A stretch of DNA of 64,000 bases, from positions 2,356,001 through 2,420,000 of the forward strand of contig NZ_CP074371.1 in assembly GCF_018362975.1 (NCBI RefSeq), read 5' to 3'. This DNA comes from Nocardia tengchongensis (GTDB lineage Bacteria; Actinomycetota; Actinomycetes; Mycobacteriales; Mycobacteriaceae). Made by a program: the position numbers and the translations under genes. The first letter of the stretch is position 1; every line of letters starts with the position of its first letter. The notes beneath the pieces are model-generated. The model was not told where the DNA came from. It did not search any database and saw only the letters and a program-made list of their open reading frames with translations. Shown here in pieces: positions 35,679 through 46,648 of this stretch.

Positions 35679-36506
35679 ATGAGTAGCCGCCGACCTGCGC
35701 CCGAGCCGCCCGAGCCGCTGTCGCCGCTGATCGACGCGCACACCCACATCGACGCCTGCGGGGCGACCGATCCGGAATCGGTTGCGGCGCTGGTGGACCG
35801 GGCCCGCGCGGTGGGCGTGCGGGAACTGGTGACGGTCGCCGACGATCTGGAGGCCGCCCGGTTCGCGGTCCAGGCCGCCAACTGGGACGACCGCGTGTAC
35901 GCGGCGGTCGCGCTGCACCCGACCCGCGCCAACCACCTCGACGACGCCGCCAAGGCCGAGCTCGAGCGGTTGGCCGCGGATCCGCGCGTGGTCGCGGTGG
36001 GGGAGACCGGTCTGGACTACTACTGGCCGGGCAAGCTGGAGGGCTGCGCCGGCATCGAGGAGCAGGTCGAGGGTTTCCGCTGGCACATCGACTTGGCCAA
36101 GCGGCTGGGCAAGCCGCTGATGATCCACAACCGCGAGGCCGACCACGACCTGCTCGCGGTGCTGATCGACGAGGGCGCCCCGGACGAGGTGATCTTCCAC
36201 TGCTTCTCCTCGGACGCGAACATGGCGATGGCCTGCGTGGAAGAGGGCTTCGTGCTGAGTTTCTCGGGCACCGTCAGTTTCAAGAACGCGCACGAATTGC
36301 GTGAGGCCGCGAAACTCGTTCCGAACGAACTGATTCTGGTGGAGACCGACGCGCCGTTCCTCACCCCGCACCCGTTCCGGGGCGCGCCGAACGAGTCGTA
36401 CATGCTGCCGTACACGCTGCGCGCGCTGGCGGAACTGCGTGAACAGGATCCGGTGCAGCTGGCCAAGATCACCACGGCGAACGCGCGGCGGGTTTACGGA
36501 ATCTGA
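35679..36506 (+). CDS. TatD-family deoxyribonuclease/metal hydrolase
   Basis: This TIM-barrel amidohydrolase-like nuclease of 275 residues has metal-binding motifs in order: DAHTHID, GETGLDYYW (Glu), MIHNREAD (His), FHCFSS (His) and ETDAPFLTP (Asp). It probably acts in DNA repair or turnover as a 3'-5' exonuclease. It corresponds to Rv1008, between metS and rpfB. The N-terminal Pro-rich stretch of about 16 residues is probably not structured. Confidence 0.93.
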   Translation: MSSRRPAPEPPEPLSPLIDAHTHIDACGATDPESVAALVDRARAVGVRELVTVADDLEAARFAVQAANWDDRVYAAVALHPTRANHLDDAAKAELERLAADPRVVAVGETGLDYYWPGKLEGCAGIEEQVEGFRWHIDLAKRLGKPLMIHNREADHDLLAVLIDEGAPDEVIFHCFSSDANMAMACVEEGFVLSFSGTVSFKNAHELREAAKLVPNELILVETDAPFLTPHPFRGAPNESYMLPYTLRALAELREQDPVQLAKITTANARRVYGI

Positions 36507-36510
36507 GGGC

Positions 36511-36542
36511 GGCCGCGGAAACGCGGTCGGCGCACCTTTTTT
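36511..36542 (+). terminator. Putative terminator after tatD
   Basis: GGCCGCG-GAAA-CGCGGTC (36511-36528, one G-U pair) forms a GNRA-capped hairpin. A T6 run follows at 36537-36542, separated by about 9 nt, so termination is plausible but not ideal. Confidence 0.45.
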
Positions 36543-36697
36543 CGTGTTCGCACCATTCCTGCGTTGCGTACGGCACGAGTTGAATCGATGTGGTTCGGCT
36601 CACTATGATCTGCCGCGATCGTGATTCACCTGCGGTTCGATATCGGGTCGTCACCGTAGTCCCCGCAGTTCCGTCGCGAGTGGTTGTGATTCCCTGA

Positions 36698-37864
<1,167 letters not shown>

Positions 37865-38005
37865 TCCGGACCCCTCATCGGCCCGGACGCCACATCGATC
37901 GGGCGGAACGGCGGTCCGGCGAGCGTGGACAATGAGCTGTCACCGGAATGTCGGTGCCGCCCGGCAGGCCGTTACCTGGAATCGCTGCGTGGTATGCGTG
38001 GCGGG

Positions 38006-39622
38006 TCAGCGGAAAGTGGCTTCGAGGTAGCCGATCAGGTCCTCGGTGGCGGCCGCCCGCCGGGCGAAGCCGAGGTAGCCGTCGGGCCGAACCACGAACG
38101 CCGACCGACGGTCCGCGCGGTAGGCGCGCGCGAATTCGCCTGCGCTGTCGCGGATCACCGGGAGGGTGGTCGCGTCCGCCGCGGCCTGCGGGGTGGCGAT
38201 CAGATAGGCGTTCAGCCGGCAGTGCGCGGCGCCGATCGCGGTGGTGGCCAACTGTTCCAGTTCGCGCAGATCGGATTCGGTGGTGGCGTCGCCCGCGTAC
38301 AGCAGCAGCGTGTGGTCGATCCCGTCCAGCAGCGGGAGCAGCCGGAATTCGAACGCGACGGCGTCGCGGGTCAGCCCGCGAGCGTCGGGGGCGCGGGCGC
38401 CGGACCGCGGGGCGGGCTCGCCGGGCGGGGCCGCCGCCACGATCGGACTGCCCGCGTAGTCGATGAGCAGCTGGGCCTCCCGGCGCAGGACGTAGTCGGG
38501 GTCGGTGGAGTCCGCCCCGATGCCTTCGCGGGCGCTGCGCACCGTGCGGCCGACCACCTCCTCGCCGACGGGGCGGCGTTCGGCGTCATAGGAGTCGAGC
38601 AGGCCGGGGGCGGCGTCGCCGGCGCAGGCCAGTGCCAGTTTCCAGGCCAGGTTGTGGGCGTCCTGGATGCCGGTGTTCATGCCCTGCGCACCGGTCGGCG
38701 GGTGGATATGGGCGGCGTCGCCTGCCACGAAAACCCTTCCGCGACTGTAGGAGTCGACGATCCGATGGCTGATCCGGAACACCGAGGACCAGCGCAGCTG
38801 CGACACCTGCGCCGGTTCGGGGGCGAGCCGGTCGACGACGGCCTGCAGATCCGACAGCTCTGGCGTCCAGCCCGTACTGAAGCCGTGCTCGACGCCGTCG
38901 ACCGTCGGGTCGGGCGCGTGGCCGTCGGGCAGCAGCATGGAGATGCGGTACCGGTGCAGGCCGGGCAGCGGGATGCAGACCAGCACGTCGTCGACCACGC
39001 CGTCGACGTGGCGGCTGGCGCGAATGTTGTACCCGCGCGGCATCGACCACCCGAGTTCCACATCGCCGAGCATGTACTGCTCGGCGAACGCGGCCCCTTC
39101 GAACGACAGGCCCAGCGTCTTGCGCACCGTGCTGTGCGCGCCGTCGCAGCCGACCAGATAGCGCACGCGCGCGGTCGCGCCCCCGGCGCCGTTCTCCAGC
39201 AGCACGGTGACCCCGTCGGCGTCCTGCTCGAAACCCGTTACCCGCGTACCGCGTTCGATGACCCCGCCCAGCGCGGTGAGGCGGTCCCGCAGGATCCGCT
39301 CGGTCTCGTACTGGGGCAGGCCGACGAATCCGAACGGCACGTCCGGTGGGAGCGTCAGCTGCATCGTCGCGGCCGGCCGGCCGTTGACGTAGCCCAACTG
39401 TCCGCGCAAAGGGATTGCGGCGTCCAGGATTTGGCGCAGCACCCCCATCTGCTCGAACACCTCGAGCGCGCGCGGCTGGATGCCGACGGCCTTGGCGTAG
39501 GGCGGCGGTTCGAGCAGCGGATCGAGGATCCGGCACGGCACACCCCGGTGGCACAGTTCGATGGCCGCGGTCAGACCGACGGGTCCGGCGCCGGCGACGA
39601 TTACCGCGGTGTCGTGGTCCAC
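38006..39622 (-). CDS. Class A FAD-dependent monooxygenase (PHBH-like)
   Basis: This flavoprotein hydroxylase of 538 residues has the N-terminal GAGPVGL dinucleotide motif, the GCDGAHSTVRKTLG (DG) motif and GDAAHIHPPTGAQGMNTGIQDAHNLAWK (GD motif), then a thioredoxin-like C-terminal region. The family hydroxylates phenols, polyketides or antibiotics such as rifampicin. It overlaps the 3' end of the preceding serine hydrolase gene by 22 nt, implying cotranscription. The substrate is unknown. Confidence 0.9.
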   Translation of the reverse strand: MDHDTAVIVAGAGPVGLTAAIELCHRGVPCRILDPLLEPPPYAKAVGIQPRALEVFEQMGVLRQILDAAIPLRGQLGYVNGRPAATMQLTLPPDVPFGFVGLPQYETERILRDRLTALGGVIERGTRVTGFEQDADGVTVLLENGAGGATARVRYLVGCDGAHSTVRKTLGLSFEGAAFAEQYMLGDVELGWSMPRGYNIRASRHVDGVVDDVLVCIPLPGLHRYRISMLLPDGHAPDPTVDGVEHGFSTGWTPELSDLQAVVDRLAPEPAQVSQLRWSSVFRISHRIVDSYSRGRVFVAGDAAHIHPPTGAQGMNTGIQDAHNLAWKLALACAGDAAPGLLDSYDAERRPVGEEVVGRTVRSAREGIGADSTDPDYVLRREAQLLIDYAGSPIVAAAPPGEPAPRSGARAPDARGLTRDAVAFEFRLLPLLDGIDHTLLLYAGDATTESDLRELEQLATTAIGAAHCRLNAYLIATPQAAADATTLPVIRDSAGEFARAYRADRRSAFVVRPDGYLGFARRAAATEDLIGYLEATFR

Positions 39623-40941
39623 GGCGTCGACTCGGTCGGCGAGGCGGGTGTGGTGGTTCCGGCGCCCGTATTGCGTTGTGCCGGGTCGTTTCCGGGCACG
39701 GCATTGGCGCCGTAGAACACCGGCAGCATGTTCTTGACCAGGACCAGGGCCGATCCTTCGCCGGAGGGGACCGCCGCCAGATTGGTGGCGACCACGATGG
39801 TGAGCCCGGAATCCGGGTCGGACGCCATGTAGGTCATGAAGCCCGGCAGCTGGCCGTCGTGCCCGAACTGATGCTCACCGAATCGCACCAGGCCCAGGCC
39901 GTAACCGGCCACCGCCGGATTGGCCGGATCGATCGGCTGGATGCTGTCCATCCGCAGCTTCTGGAGCTTGGCGTCGAGCAGCTTGCCTTCGACGAGGGCC
40001 TTGGTGAACGTGGTCATGTCGTCGACGGTCGAGATCGCGGCGCCCGCGGTCCAGGCCCAGGACGGGCTCGAGGTGGTCGAGTCGGTCGGTTGCAGGGTGC
40101 CCGCCAGCGCCGCGGCCTGCTGATCCGGCGGCAGTTCGTAGGTGTTGATGGTGGAGACCATGGTGCCGAAGGTGTAGCCCTGCGGATGCGGATCGGGAAT
40201 CGAGGAGTCGGTCACGTCCGGGAACGACGTGTTCTTCAGTCCGAGCGGTTCGAAGATGCGTTGCCGGAAGGCCTCGGCCACGGGCATTTTCGTGACCTTC
40301 TCGATGACCAGACCGAGCAGGATGGTGTTGGTGTTGCAGTACTCGAACTTCTCGCCCGGCTGGAATTGGATCGGGTGCGCGAACGCGATGGCCAGCAGCT
40401 CCTCGGGCTTCCACACCTTTTTCGGGTCCTTGTCGACCGCGGCGCTGAAGTCGTAGTCGAAGGTGTAGCTGTAGAGGCCGCTGCGCATTTCGGCGAGCTG
40501 GGCCAGGGTGATCCGGTCGCCGTTCGGTACGCCGGGCCAGTGTTTGTCGATCGGGTCGTCGAGCGAGAGCTTGCCCTCCTGAGCGAGCTGCATCAGCACG
40601 GTGACCGTCATGGTCTTGGTATTGCTGCCGATCCGGAAGTGGTCGTCGACCTCGAGCGGATCGTCCTTGCCCAGGGTGCCGGTCCCGAAGGCGGCCTTCC
40701 AGTTTCCTTCCTTGGGCGAGGTGATCATCACGACCGCGCCCGGAATCACGTTGTCCTTCATCAACTTCGTGATGATCGGACGCAGTGTCGCGGCGTACGC
40801 CGGTTCTGTGGATCCGTTCGAGTCCGGGGATCTGCTCGATGATTCTTTCGACCCGCTCGAGTCCTTCGAGGACTCGCATCCCGCCGCGACCACCAACCCC
40901 ACGGTTGCGACAAGCACTCCGAAACTCCGCCGGTTTCCCAT
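39601..40941 (-). CDS. Secreted serine hydrolase lipoprotein (class C beta-lactamase fold)
   Basis: The protein has 446 residues and begins with a lipoprotein signal ending in the lipobox VVAAGC. It is followed by a Ser/Lys-rich linker. The beta-lactamase/DD-peptidase fold has SNTK (SxxK, near residue 108) and YCNTN (YxN), with GHDGQLPG as the third motif. It may act as an esterase, DD-carboxypeptidase or beta-lactamase-like protein at the cell surface. The C-terminal tail is Thr/Pro-rich and could be O-mannosylated by the Pmt encoded here. It overlaps the monooxygenase gene. Confidence 0.88.
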   Translation of the reverse strand: MGNRRSFGVLVATVGLVVAAGCESSKDSSGSKESSSRSPDSNGSTEPAYAATLRPIITKLMKDNVIPGAVVMITSPKEGNWKAAFGTGTLGKDDPLEVDDHFRIGSNTKTMTVTVLMQLAQEGKLSLDDPIDKHWPGVPNGDRITLAQLAEMRSGLYSYTFDYDFSAAVDKDPKKVWKPEELLAIAFAHPIQFQPGEKFEYCNTNTILLGLVIEKVTKMPVAEAFRQRIFEPLGLKNTSFPDVTDSSIPDPHPQGYTFGTMVSTINTYELPPDQQAAALAGTLQPTDSTTSSPSWAWTAGAAISTVDDMTTFTKALVEGKLLDAKLQKLRMDSIQPIDPANPAVAGYGLGLVRFGEHQFGHDGQLPGFMTYMASDPDSGLTIVVATNLAAVPSGEGSALVLVKNMLPVFYGANAVPGNDPAQRNTGAGTTTPASPTESTPWTTTPR

Positions 40942-41031
40942 GACTCTCCGTCCGGGTCCGCTGATCGTGGTTGTGAAGTGCTTGCCAGCCTAACTCCGTA
41001 CCGACTGGTCCTGATTGAAAATCGCCGACGG

Positions 41032-41799
41032 CTACATCAGCGCGCCGCCGTCGACCCGGAGCTCGGTGCCGGTCATGTAGCGGCCGTCGTCGGAGGCGGC
41101 CATCGCGACCACGCCCGCGATGTCCTCCGGCTTGCCCAGCGCGCCGCCCTCGATCCAGCCGGGCAGCCGGGCCATCAGCGTCCAGTCCGCGTCGGGCGGC
41201 AGCGCCAGGCCGGAGGTGATGCCGGTGCTGATGCCGCCGGGCACGATATTGACCGCGCGCAGACCCTTCTTCACGTATTCCAGCGCGATGGAGTGGGTCA
41301 GCGCGTTCACGCCCGCCTTCGACGCCGAGTACGCGGCCATGTACGGGTTGGAGCCGAACGCCGAGGTGGAGGAGAAGTTCACGATCACGCCGTGCCCGGA
41401 TTCGATCAGTGCGGGCAGGGCGGACCGGATCATCAGGAAGGTGCCGGTCAGGTTGACCGAGATGACCTTGTTCCAGTCCTCGAGTGGCATTTCGTGGGTG
41501 TGGGCGGCCCGCAGAATGCCCGCGGCATTGACGAGAACGTCCAGGCCGCCCAGGAATTCGAGGGCTTCGGCGGTGACGGCGCGGACCGATTCCGGGTCCG
41601 AGATATCCAGGGTGAGGGTGCGCAGGCGTTCACGCTGCGCGGCGGGGACGGCGTCGACGGTGGCGGCCAGTCCGGCCGCGTTCACATCGGCGGCGACCAG
41701 CTGGGCGCCCTCGGAGAGCAGGCGCAGGGCCACGCCCTGGCCGATGCCCGATCCCGCTCCGGTGACAATGACTCGACGGCCTTCGTATCTGCTCGACAT
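41032..41799 (-). CDS. Short-chain dehydrogenase/reductase
   Basis: This is a classical SDR of 255 residues with TGAGSGIG, VNAAG, VNFSSTSAFG and YSASKAGVNA. The C-terminal TGTELRVDGGALM is typical of FabG-like oxidoreductases. The substrate is unknown. It is monocistronic and divergent from the secreted lipase at 41962. Confidence 0.87.
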   Translation of the reverse strand: MSSRYEGRRVIVTGAGSGIGQGVALRLLSEGAQLVAADVNAAGLAATVDAVPAAQRERLRTLTLDISDPESVRAVTAEALEFLGGLDVLVNAAGILRAAHTHEMPLEDWNKVISVNLTGTFLMIRSALPALIESGHGVIVNFSSTSAFGSNPYMAAYSASKAGVNALTHSIALEYVKKGLRAVNIVPGGISTGITSGLALPPDADWTLMARLPGWIEGGALGKPEDIAGVVAMAASDDGRYMTGTELRVDGGALM

Positions 41800-41961
41800 G
41801 GCGAGAAATTAGAACAAGTTTCAAGGCGCGTCAATGGCCGGCGTTTTCGAATGGCGGGTCGGCTGTCTGCCAGAGAGTTCTCACATTTGAACGACAGTCC
41901 AGTAGATAAACTCTCTGCCCGTATGTGATCGGTAATTGGGTCGGGACTTGATGGAGGATTC

Positions 41962-43119
41962 ATGCGTTCGGTTGGTTGGCGTACTCGCGCGTGCACGGCG
42001 GCCCTGGCGGCAGCCGGTGCCCTGCTGGTGATTCCGGGCGGACCGGCCCACGCCGACCCGGGCACCGCCTTCGCCACCACCCCCGCGCGAGACGGCTTCC
42101 GCGGCCTGTCGAACGGCACCATCATCGACTACTGGACCACCCGCTCCAACGGGGAACCGGTCCAGGCCAGCGGCGCCCTGTTCGTCCCGCCCGGCCCCGC
42201 GCCCGAAGGCGGCTGGCCGGTCATGGCCTACGACCACGGCACCTCCGGAATGGGACCGGGCTGCGGCGGCCAGACCGACACCAGCCACATCTCGCGCCCC
42301 ACCGAAGAGCGTTTCCTGCAGTACCTGGTGAACAAGGGCTTCGCCGTGGTCGCCCCCGACTACCTCGGCCTGGGCCGCTTCGACACCGGCCCGCACCCGT
42401 ACCTGGAGATCAGCACCGAGGCGGGCTCGACCATCGACCTGCTGAAGGCCGCGCGCGCCGCCACGCCGTCGCTGTCGCGCACCTGGGCGGTCACCGGCTT
42501 CTCGCAGGGCGGTCAGGCGGCGCTGGGCACCGCGCACCTGCAGGCTTCCGCCGCACCGGATCTCGACTTCCGCGGCACCATCACCGTCGACCCGGAATCG
42601 GATCTGGAGAAAATCACCCCGTTCGTCGGCCCCTGGGTGCCCGAGATTCCGGGCCAGGCCGGGACCGCGGTCAACGGCTTCGTGGTCAGCATGCTGGCCG
42701 GGATGCGCGCCACCCACCCGGAGGCGAACATCGACACCTTCCTCACCCCGCGCGGCCGCCAGGCCCTCGACGAGTCGCAGAGCCTGTGCTTCGTCGACAT
42801 CATGAAGCAGGTCGAGGGCATGGGCATCGGCGACATGCTGTCGCGGCCGCTCAACGATCCGGCCTTCCAGACCGCCATGAACGAGTACATGACCGTGCCC
42901 GTCAACGGCTACGACGCGCCGATCCTGTTGCTGGTCAACGCCACCGACACCACCGTGCCGTCCCCGCTGCACGCCGCGCTGGCCGCCCAGTTCGCCGCCA
43001 ACCGGGTCGACTTCCAGACCGTGGTCGGCACCGGCACCCACACCCAGCTGAACCCGGCCATGTGGGAAGCGATCGGCGCGTTCACCGATCGCATCCTGGC
43101 CACGCCCACCCTGCCCTGA
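41962..43119 (+). CDS. Secreted LIP-family lipase/esterase
   Basis: This secretory lipase of 385 residues belongs to the LIP family of alpha/beta hydrolases. A Sec signal peptide ends near AHADPG. The nucleophile is in GFSQGG near residue 183, the acid is probably the Asp in NATDTTVP and the His is in GTGTHTQLN. The segment DYWTTRSNGEPV and the YDHGTSGMG loop are shared with its paralog at 44840, which has lost the core. Nocardia encode several such lipases for triacylglycerol or ester use. ATG 41962 follows GGAGG. Confidence 0.92.
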   Translation: MRSVGWRTRACTAALAAAGALLVIPGGPAHADPGTAFATTPARDGFRGLSNGTIIDYWTTRSNGEPVQASGALFVPPGPAPEGGWPVMAYDHGTSGMGPGCGGQTDTSHISRPTEERFLQYLVNKGFAVVAPDYLGLGRFDTGPHPYLEISTEAGSTIDLLKAARAATPSLSRTWAVTGFSQGGQAALGTAHLQASAAPDLDFRGTITVDPESDLEKITPFVGPWVPEIPGQAGTAVNGFVVSMLAGMRATHPEANIDTFLTPRGRQALDESQSLCFVDIMKQVEGMGIGDMLSRPLNDPAFQTAMNEYMTVPVNGYDAPILLLVNATDTTVPSPLHAALAAQFAANRVDFQTVVGTGTHTQLNPAMWEAIGAFTDRILATPTLP

Positions 43120-43143
43120 GCCGGTTCGCCCGGCCCGGACCGC

Positions 43144-44649
43144 CTACTTCGGGAACCAGTTGAAGTCGGGCTCGCAGGTCAGGTCCGCGGCCGGGCGCAC
43201 GCCGGTGGCCAGGTAGGTGTTCACGGTGTCGTTCACGCACGGGCTCAGATCGTCGCGGAAGGACGCGTGAATCCTGGTGTCCGCCAAGGTGACCAGGCGT
43301 GACTGCGGCATCTTCGCGTGCAGCGCAAGGCCTTCCGCGTAGGCGGTGCGGGTGTCGTGGACATTGGCGAGCAGCAGCACCGGGGTGTCGTTGCCGATCT
43401 CGGTGGGCGGCTCCACCGGGTCCGGCCAGAAGGCGCAGGCGGTGATGTTGTTGGCGAAGGCCCCGAACACCGGCTGGCTGGCGCGGGTCGCCTCGACATT
43501 CTTGTAGTACCAGCCGGGATCGCGCGGCGCGGCCTTGTCGCCGCACATGATGGCGGCCATGGCGGAGGCGTCCAGCGGCACCACCGAGAAGATCCGGGAC
43601 TGCAGGGCGTCCATGTCGATCGGGCCGCCCGCGACGCCGCTGGCCACCATGGTGAGGATCTCGGCGAGGTTCGGGTTGAACTGCGGATTCGGCAGCAGCG
43701 CAACCAGAATCATCGGGATGGTGTGCTCGTCGACGAGGAACCCGCTGCCGTAGATCTCGTGGCCGGCGGACCGGCGGATCAGGTCCTCGACCCAGGCGCG
43801 CACCTGCTCGGGGGTGGTGCCGAAGTGGTAGAGGTCGTCGTGGCGGGCCGCCCAGGTCGCCCAGTCGTCGAGGGCCCACTCGTTGATCGGGCCCATGTCC
43901 TGGTAGAGGCCGATGTAGTAGCGGTCCGGGTCGATGGGGGAGTCCAGAACCATGCGGTCGACGCGGTCGCCGAACAGCTGCGTGTAGACCGCGCCCAGGT
44001 AGGTGCCGTAGGAGGCGCCGAAGAAGTTGATCTTCTGCTCGCCCAGCACGCTCCGGATGACATCCATGTCGCGGGCCGTGTTGCGGGTGGTGATGAACCG
44101 GAGCTTCTCCGGGTCGGTGGCCACGCACGCGCTCGCCAGACCCGCGGCCACCGTGCTGTCCCGGGCGAAGCCGAGCAGGTCGAAGCCGGCCGAGAACAGG
44201 ATAGTCGGCACCGGAATCGTGCAATTGACCTTGTCGGAGCGGCCGATACCGCGCGGGTCCATGCCGATGATGTCGTACTCGGCGCGCACGTCGGGGGACA
44301 GGTTCGTCAGGTAGTTGGCGGGCATGCGCAGGCCCTGGCCGCCCGGCCCGCCCGGATTGGTCAGCAGGATGCCGCGGCGGCGCTCCGGATCGGTGGCCGT
44401 GACGCGGGAGATGCCCAGGGTCAGGGTGCGGCCGCCGGGGTTGGCGTAGTCGAGCGGGACGACCACGCTCGCGCACTGCGCGCCCGCCTTGTCCAGCACC
44501 TTGTCATTGCACGACTGCCAGTTCGGTGTCTGATGGGTGAACCGGTCCGGCACCGGGGATTCCGCGTGCACCGGGCCCGCGGGCAGGGTCGCGGCCGCGG
44601 TCACCAGCGTCGCGCCCAGAACGAACCGTCGAATCCGCCGAGCGGGCAT
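43144..44649 (-). CDS. Secreted alpha/beta hydrolase, tripeptidyl-aminopeptidase (TAP) type
   Basis: This exported hydrolase of 501 residues has a signal peptide (MPARRIRRFVLGATLVTAA, ending near VHAES). LTNPGGPGGQG is the oxyanion region, MDPRGIGRSD follows, and the nucleophile is in FGASYGTYLG. The C-terminal TAP-like domain carries the catalytic Asp (NVHDTRTAYA) and a late His in RIHASF. Members are cell-wall-associated proteases or esterases. ATG 44649 is preceded by GGAGGAG. It is convergent with the intact lipase and divergent from the truncated one. Confidence 0.9.
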   Translation of the reverse strand: MPARRIRRFVLGATLVTAAATLPAGPVHAESPVPDRFTHQTPNWQSCNDKVLDKAGAQCASVVVPLDYANPGGRTLTLGISRVTATDPERRRGILLTNPGGPGGQGLRMPANYLTNLSPDVRAEYDIIGMDPRGIGRSDKVNCTIPVPTILFSAGFDLLGFARDSTVAAGLASACVATDPEKLRFITTRNTARDMDVIRSVLGEQKINFFGASYGTYLGAVYTQLFGDRVDRMVLDSPIDPDRYYIGLYQDMGPINEWALDDWATWAARHDDLYHFGTTPEQVRAWVEDLIRRSAGHEIYGSGFLVDEHTIPMILVALLPNPQFNPNLAEILTMVASGVAGGPIDMDALQSRIFSVVPLDASAMAAIMCGDKAAPRDPGWYYKNVEATRASQPVFGAFANNITACAFWPDPVEPPTEIGNDTPVLLLANVHDTRTAYAEGLALHAKMPQSRLVTLADTRIHASFRDDLSPCVNDTVNTYLATGVRPAADLTCEPDFNWFPK

Positions 44650-44839
44650 GCACTCTCCTCCAAGGTCGTGGTTGCCGGGTGGCGACGCTACCCGGGGGTG
44701 GGCTGAAAAGCCGTGAGACAGGGGGTTTTTGGTTCGACGCGCGCAGCCGCCACGCCGTACGGATGAACAGGCAAATGTTTGGCGAACCCGGTGGATAGGC
44801 TGCGGCGATCCAGCTCGCCGCCCCTTCTCCGGAGGATCC

Positions 44840-45688
44840 ATGCGCGCGTTCGCTCGAACCCTCGCCGCCACCACCCTGGCCCTCGGCGGCCTGCTGAGCG
44901 CGCCGGTCGTCCAGCCGCACCCCGCCACCGCGACGCCGGACGGAAGCGACTGGGCCGCGGGCAGTCTCATCACCGCCACCGCGCAGCCCGACGGCTGGCA
45001 TCAACTGTGGGGCGGGGCCGCGGTCGAATACTGGACCACCCGATCCACCGGCGAACCGGTGCGGGCCAGCGGCGCGCTGTTCGTGCCCGCCGGGCAGCCG
45101 CCCGCCGGGGGCTGGCCGATCATGGCGTGGGATCACGGCACCACCGGCCTGGGTCCGCGCTGCGGCTGCCAGGCCGACCCGGAACGCGAGGTGCTGCCCT
45201 ACCGCCGCCGCGAGGAGGACGCGATCATGCGCTTCTTCCTCGCCAAGGGCTTCGTGTCGATTCTGATCGGGATGCGGGCGGCCCGGCCGGACGCGCAGGT
45301 CGACAGCTATCTCACCGACTTCGGGCGGCAACTGCTCGACAGCGTCCAATATGACTGCCTCGGTGAGCTGACCGATCGCATGGCGGGGATCGCGCCCGGG
45401 TCCGTGCTGTCCCGGCCGCTCTCGGAGGGGCCCTTCCCCGCCGTGCTGCGCGACTACATGACCGTGGCAACCCGCGGCTACGACGCGCCGATCCCGTTGC
45501 TGCTCAACGCCACGGACATTACCGTCCCGTCGCCACTGCACGCCGCCCTCGCGGCGCAACTCGCCGCGAACGGTGTCGGGTTCGAGACGGTGGTCGGGAC
45601 CGGCGGTCACACCGAGCTCAACCCCCAGATGTGGGCGGCCATGGACGCTTTCACCGACCGCGTCTTCGCCGCCCCGACCGTGTCCTGA
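44840..45688 (+). CDS. LIP-family lipase paralog with catalytic core deleted
   Basis: The protein of 282 residues has a signal peptide and the same N-terminal (YWTTRSTGEPVRASGALFVP) and C-terminal (LLLNATDITVPSPLHAALAAQLAAN) halves as the lipase at 41962. Alignment shows that about 113 codons are missing in frame between KGF and the LAGMRA-type segment. This removes the GxSxG nucleophile and part of the fold. The junction lies at a GGCTTCG sequence that flanks the equivalent region in the intact paralog, suggesting deletion between short repeats. ATG 44840 follows GGAGGATCC. It is probably catalytically dead. It is unclear whether the product is stable. Confidence 0.85.
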   Translation: MRAFARTLAATTLALGGLLSAPVVQPHPATATPDGSDWAAGSLITATAQPDGWHQLWGGAAVEYWTTRSTGEPVRASGALFVPAGQPPAGGWPIMAWDHGTTGLGPRCGCQADPEREVLPYRRREEDAIMRFFLAKGFVSILIGMRAARPDAQVDSYLTDFGRQLLDSVQYDCLGELTDRMAGIAPGSVLSRPLSEGPFPAVLRDYMTVATRGYDAPIPLLLNATDITVPSPLHAALAAQLAANGVGFETVVGTGGHTELNPQMWAAMDAFTDRVFAAPTVS

Positions 45689-45736
45689 CCGGGGTGTCGG
45701 TGCGAGTGATCCGCGCAGCTTGATAGGTTTTCCAGA

Positions 45737-46618
45737 ATGTCCGAACCCGAAGTCGCCGGTCGTGGAAAAGCCGCCCTGCTGGGCCCCGCCGAAGTGCGTG
45801 AGCTGGCCGAGCGATTCGGGGTCCGCCCCACCAAGCAGCTCGGGCAGAATTTCGTGCACGACGCCAACACCATGCGCCGCATCGTCGCCACCGCGGGCGT
45901 CAGTCGCGACGACACCGTGCTCGAGGTCGGGCCCGGGCTGGGCTCGCTGACCCTGGCCCTGCTCGACGTGGTCGAGCGGGTCGTCGCGGTCGAGATCGAT
46001 CCGACGCTGGCGACCAATCTGCCGCAGACGGTCGCCGCCCGCGCCCCGGAACTCGCCGATCGCCTGACGGTTGTCCCGATGGACGCCATGAAGGTCACCC
46101 ACGCCGACTTCCCCGCCGAGCCGACCGCGCTGGTCGCCAACCTGCCCTACAACGTGGCCGTCCCGGTGCTGCTGCATCTGCTGGCCGAATTCCCCAGCAT
46201 CCGAACGACTCTGATCATGGTGCAGCTCGAGGTCGCCGACCGGCTCGCGGCCACGCCCGGCGGCCGCATCTACGGGGTGCCGAGTGTGAAGGCGGGCTTC
46301 TACGGCAACGTGCGCCGCGCCGGAACCGTCGGCCGTCAGATCTTCTGGCCGGTGCCGCAGGTCGAGTCGGGTCTGGTGCGCATCGATCGTTTCGACGAAG
46401 CGCCGTGGCCGCAGGACGAGGCCTTCCGGCAGCGGGTGTTCGCGGTCGTGGACGCGGCCTTCGCGCAGCGGCGCAAGACGCTGCGCGCAGCCCTCGCGGG
46501 GTGGGCGGGGTCGGCGGCCGAGGCCGAGAACCGGCTCACCGCGGCCGGTATCGCGCCCACCGCGCGCGGTGAGACGCTCGATACCGCCGCTTTCGTCCGT
46601 CTGGCTCAACAAGGCTGA
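45737..46618 (+). CDS. rsmA: 16S rRNA (adenine1518/1519-N6)-dimethyltransferase
   Basis: RsmA (KsgA) dimethylates A1518 and A1519 of 16S rRNA. The protein of 293 residues has [10 protein letters not shown] at the N-terminus, the SAM motif [11 protein letters not shown], the catalytic NLPYNV (NLPY) and a C-terminal [13 protein letters not shown]. It corresponds to Rv1010. In M. tuberculosis ispE follows directly. Here 9 kb separates them. Confidence 0.96.
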   Translation: MSEPEVAGRGKAALLGPAEVRELAERFGVRPTKQLGQNFVHDANTMRRIVATAGVSRDDTVLEVGPGLGSLTLALLDVVERVVAVEIDPTLATNLPQTVAARAPELADRLTVVPMDAMKVTHADFPAEPTALVANLPYNVAVPVLLHLLAEFPSIRTTLIMVQLEVADRLAATPGGRIYGVPSVKAGFYGNVRRAGTVGRQIFWPVPQVESGLVRIDRFDEAPWPQDEAFRQRVFAVVDAAFAQRRKTLRAALAGWAGSAAEAENRLTAAGIAPTARGETLDTAAFVRLAQQG

Positions 46619-46648
46619 AGCTCCTCAGCCGGGCCGAGTCCGGGACTC

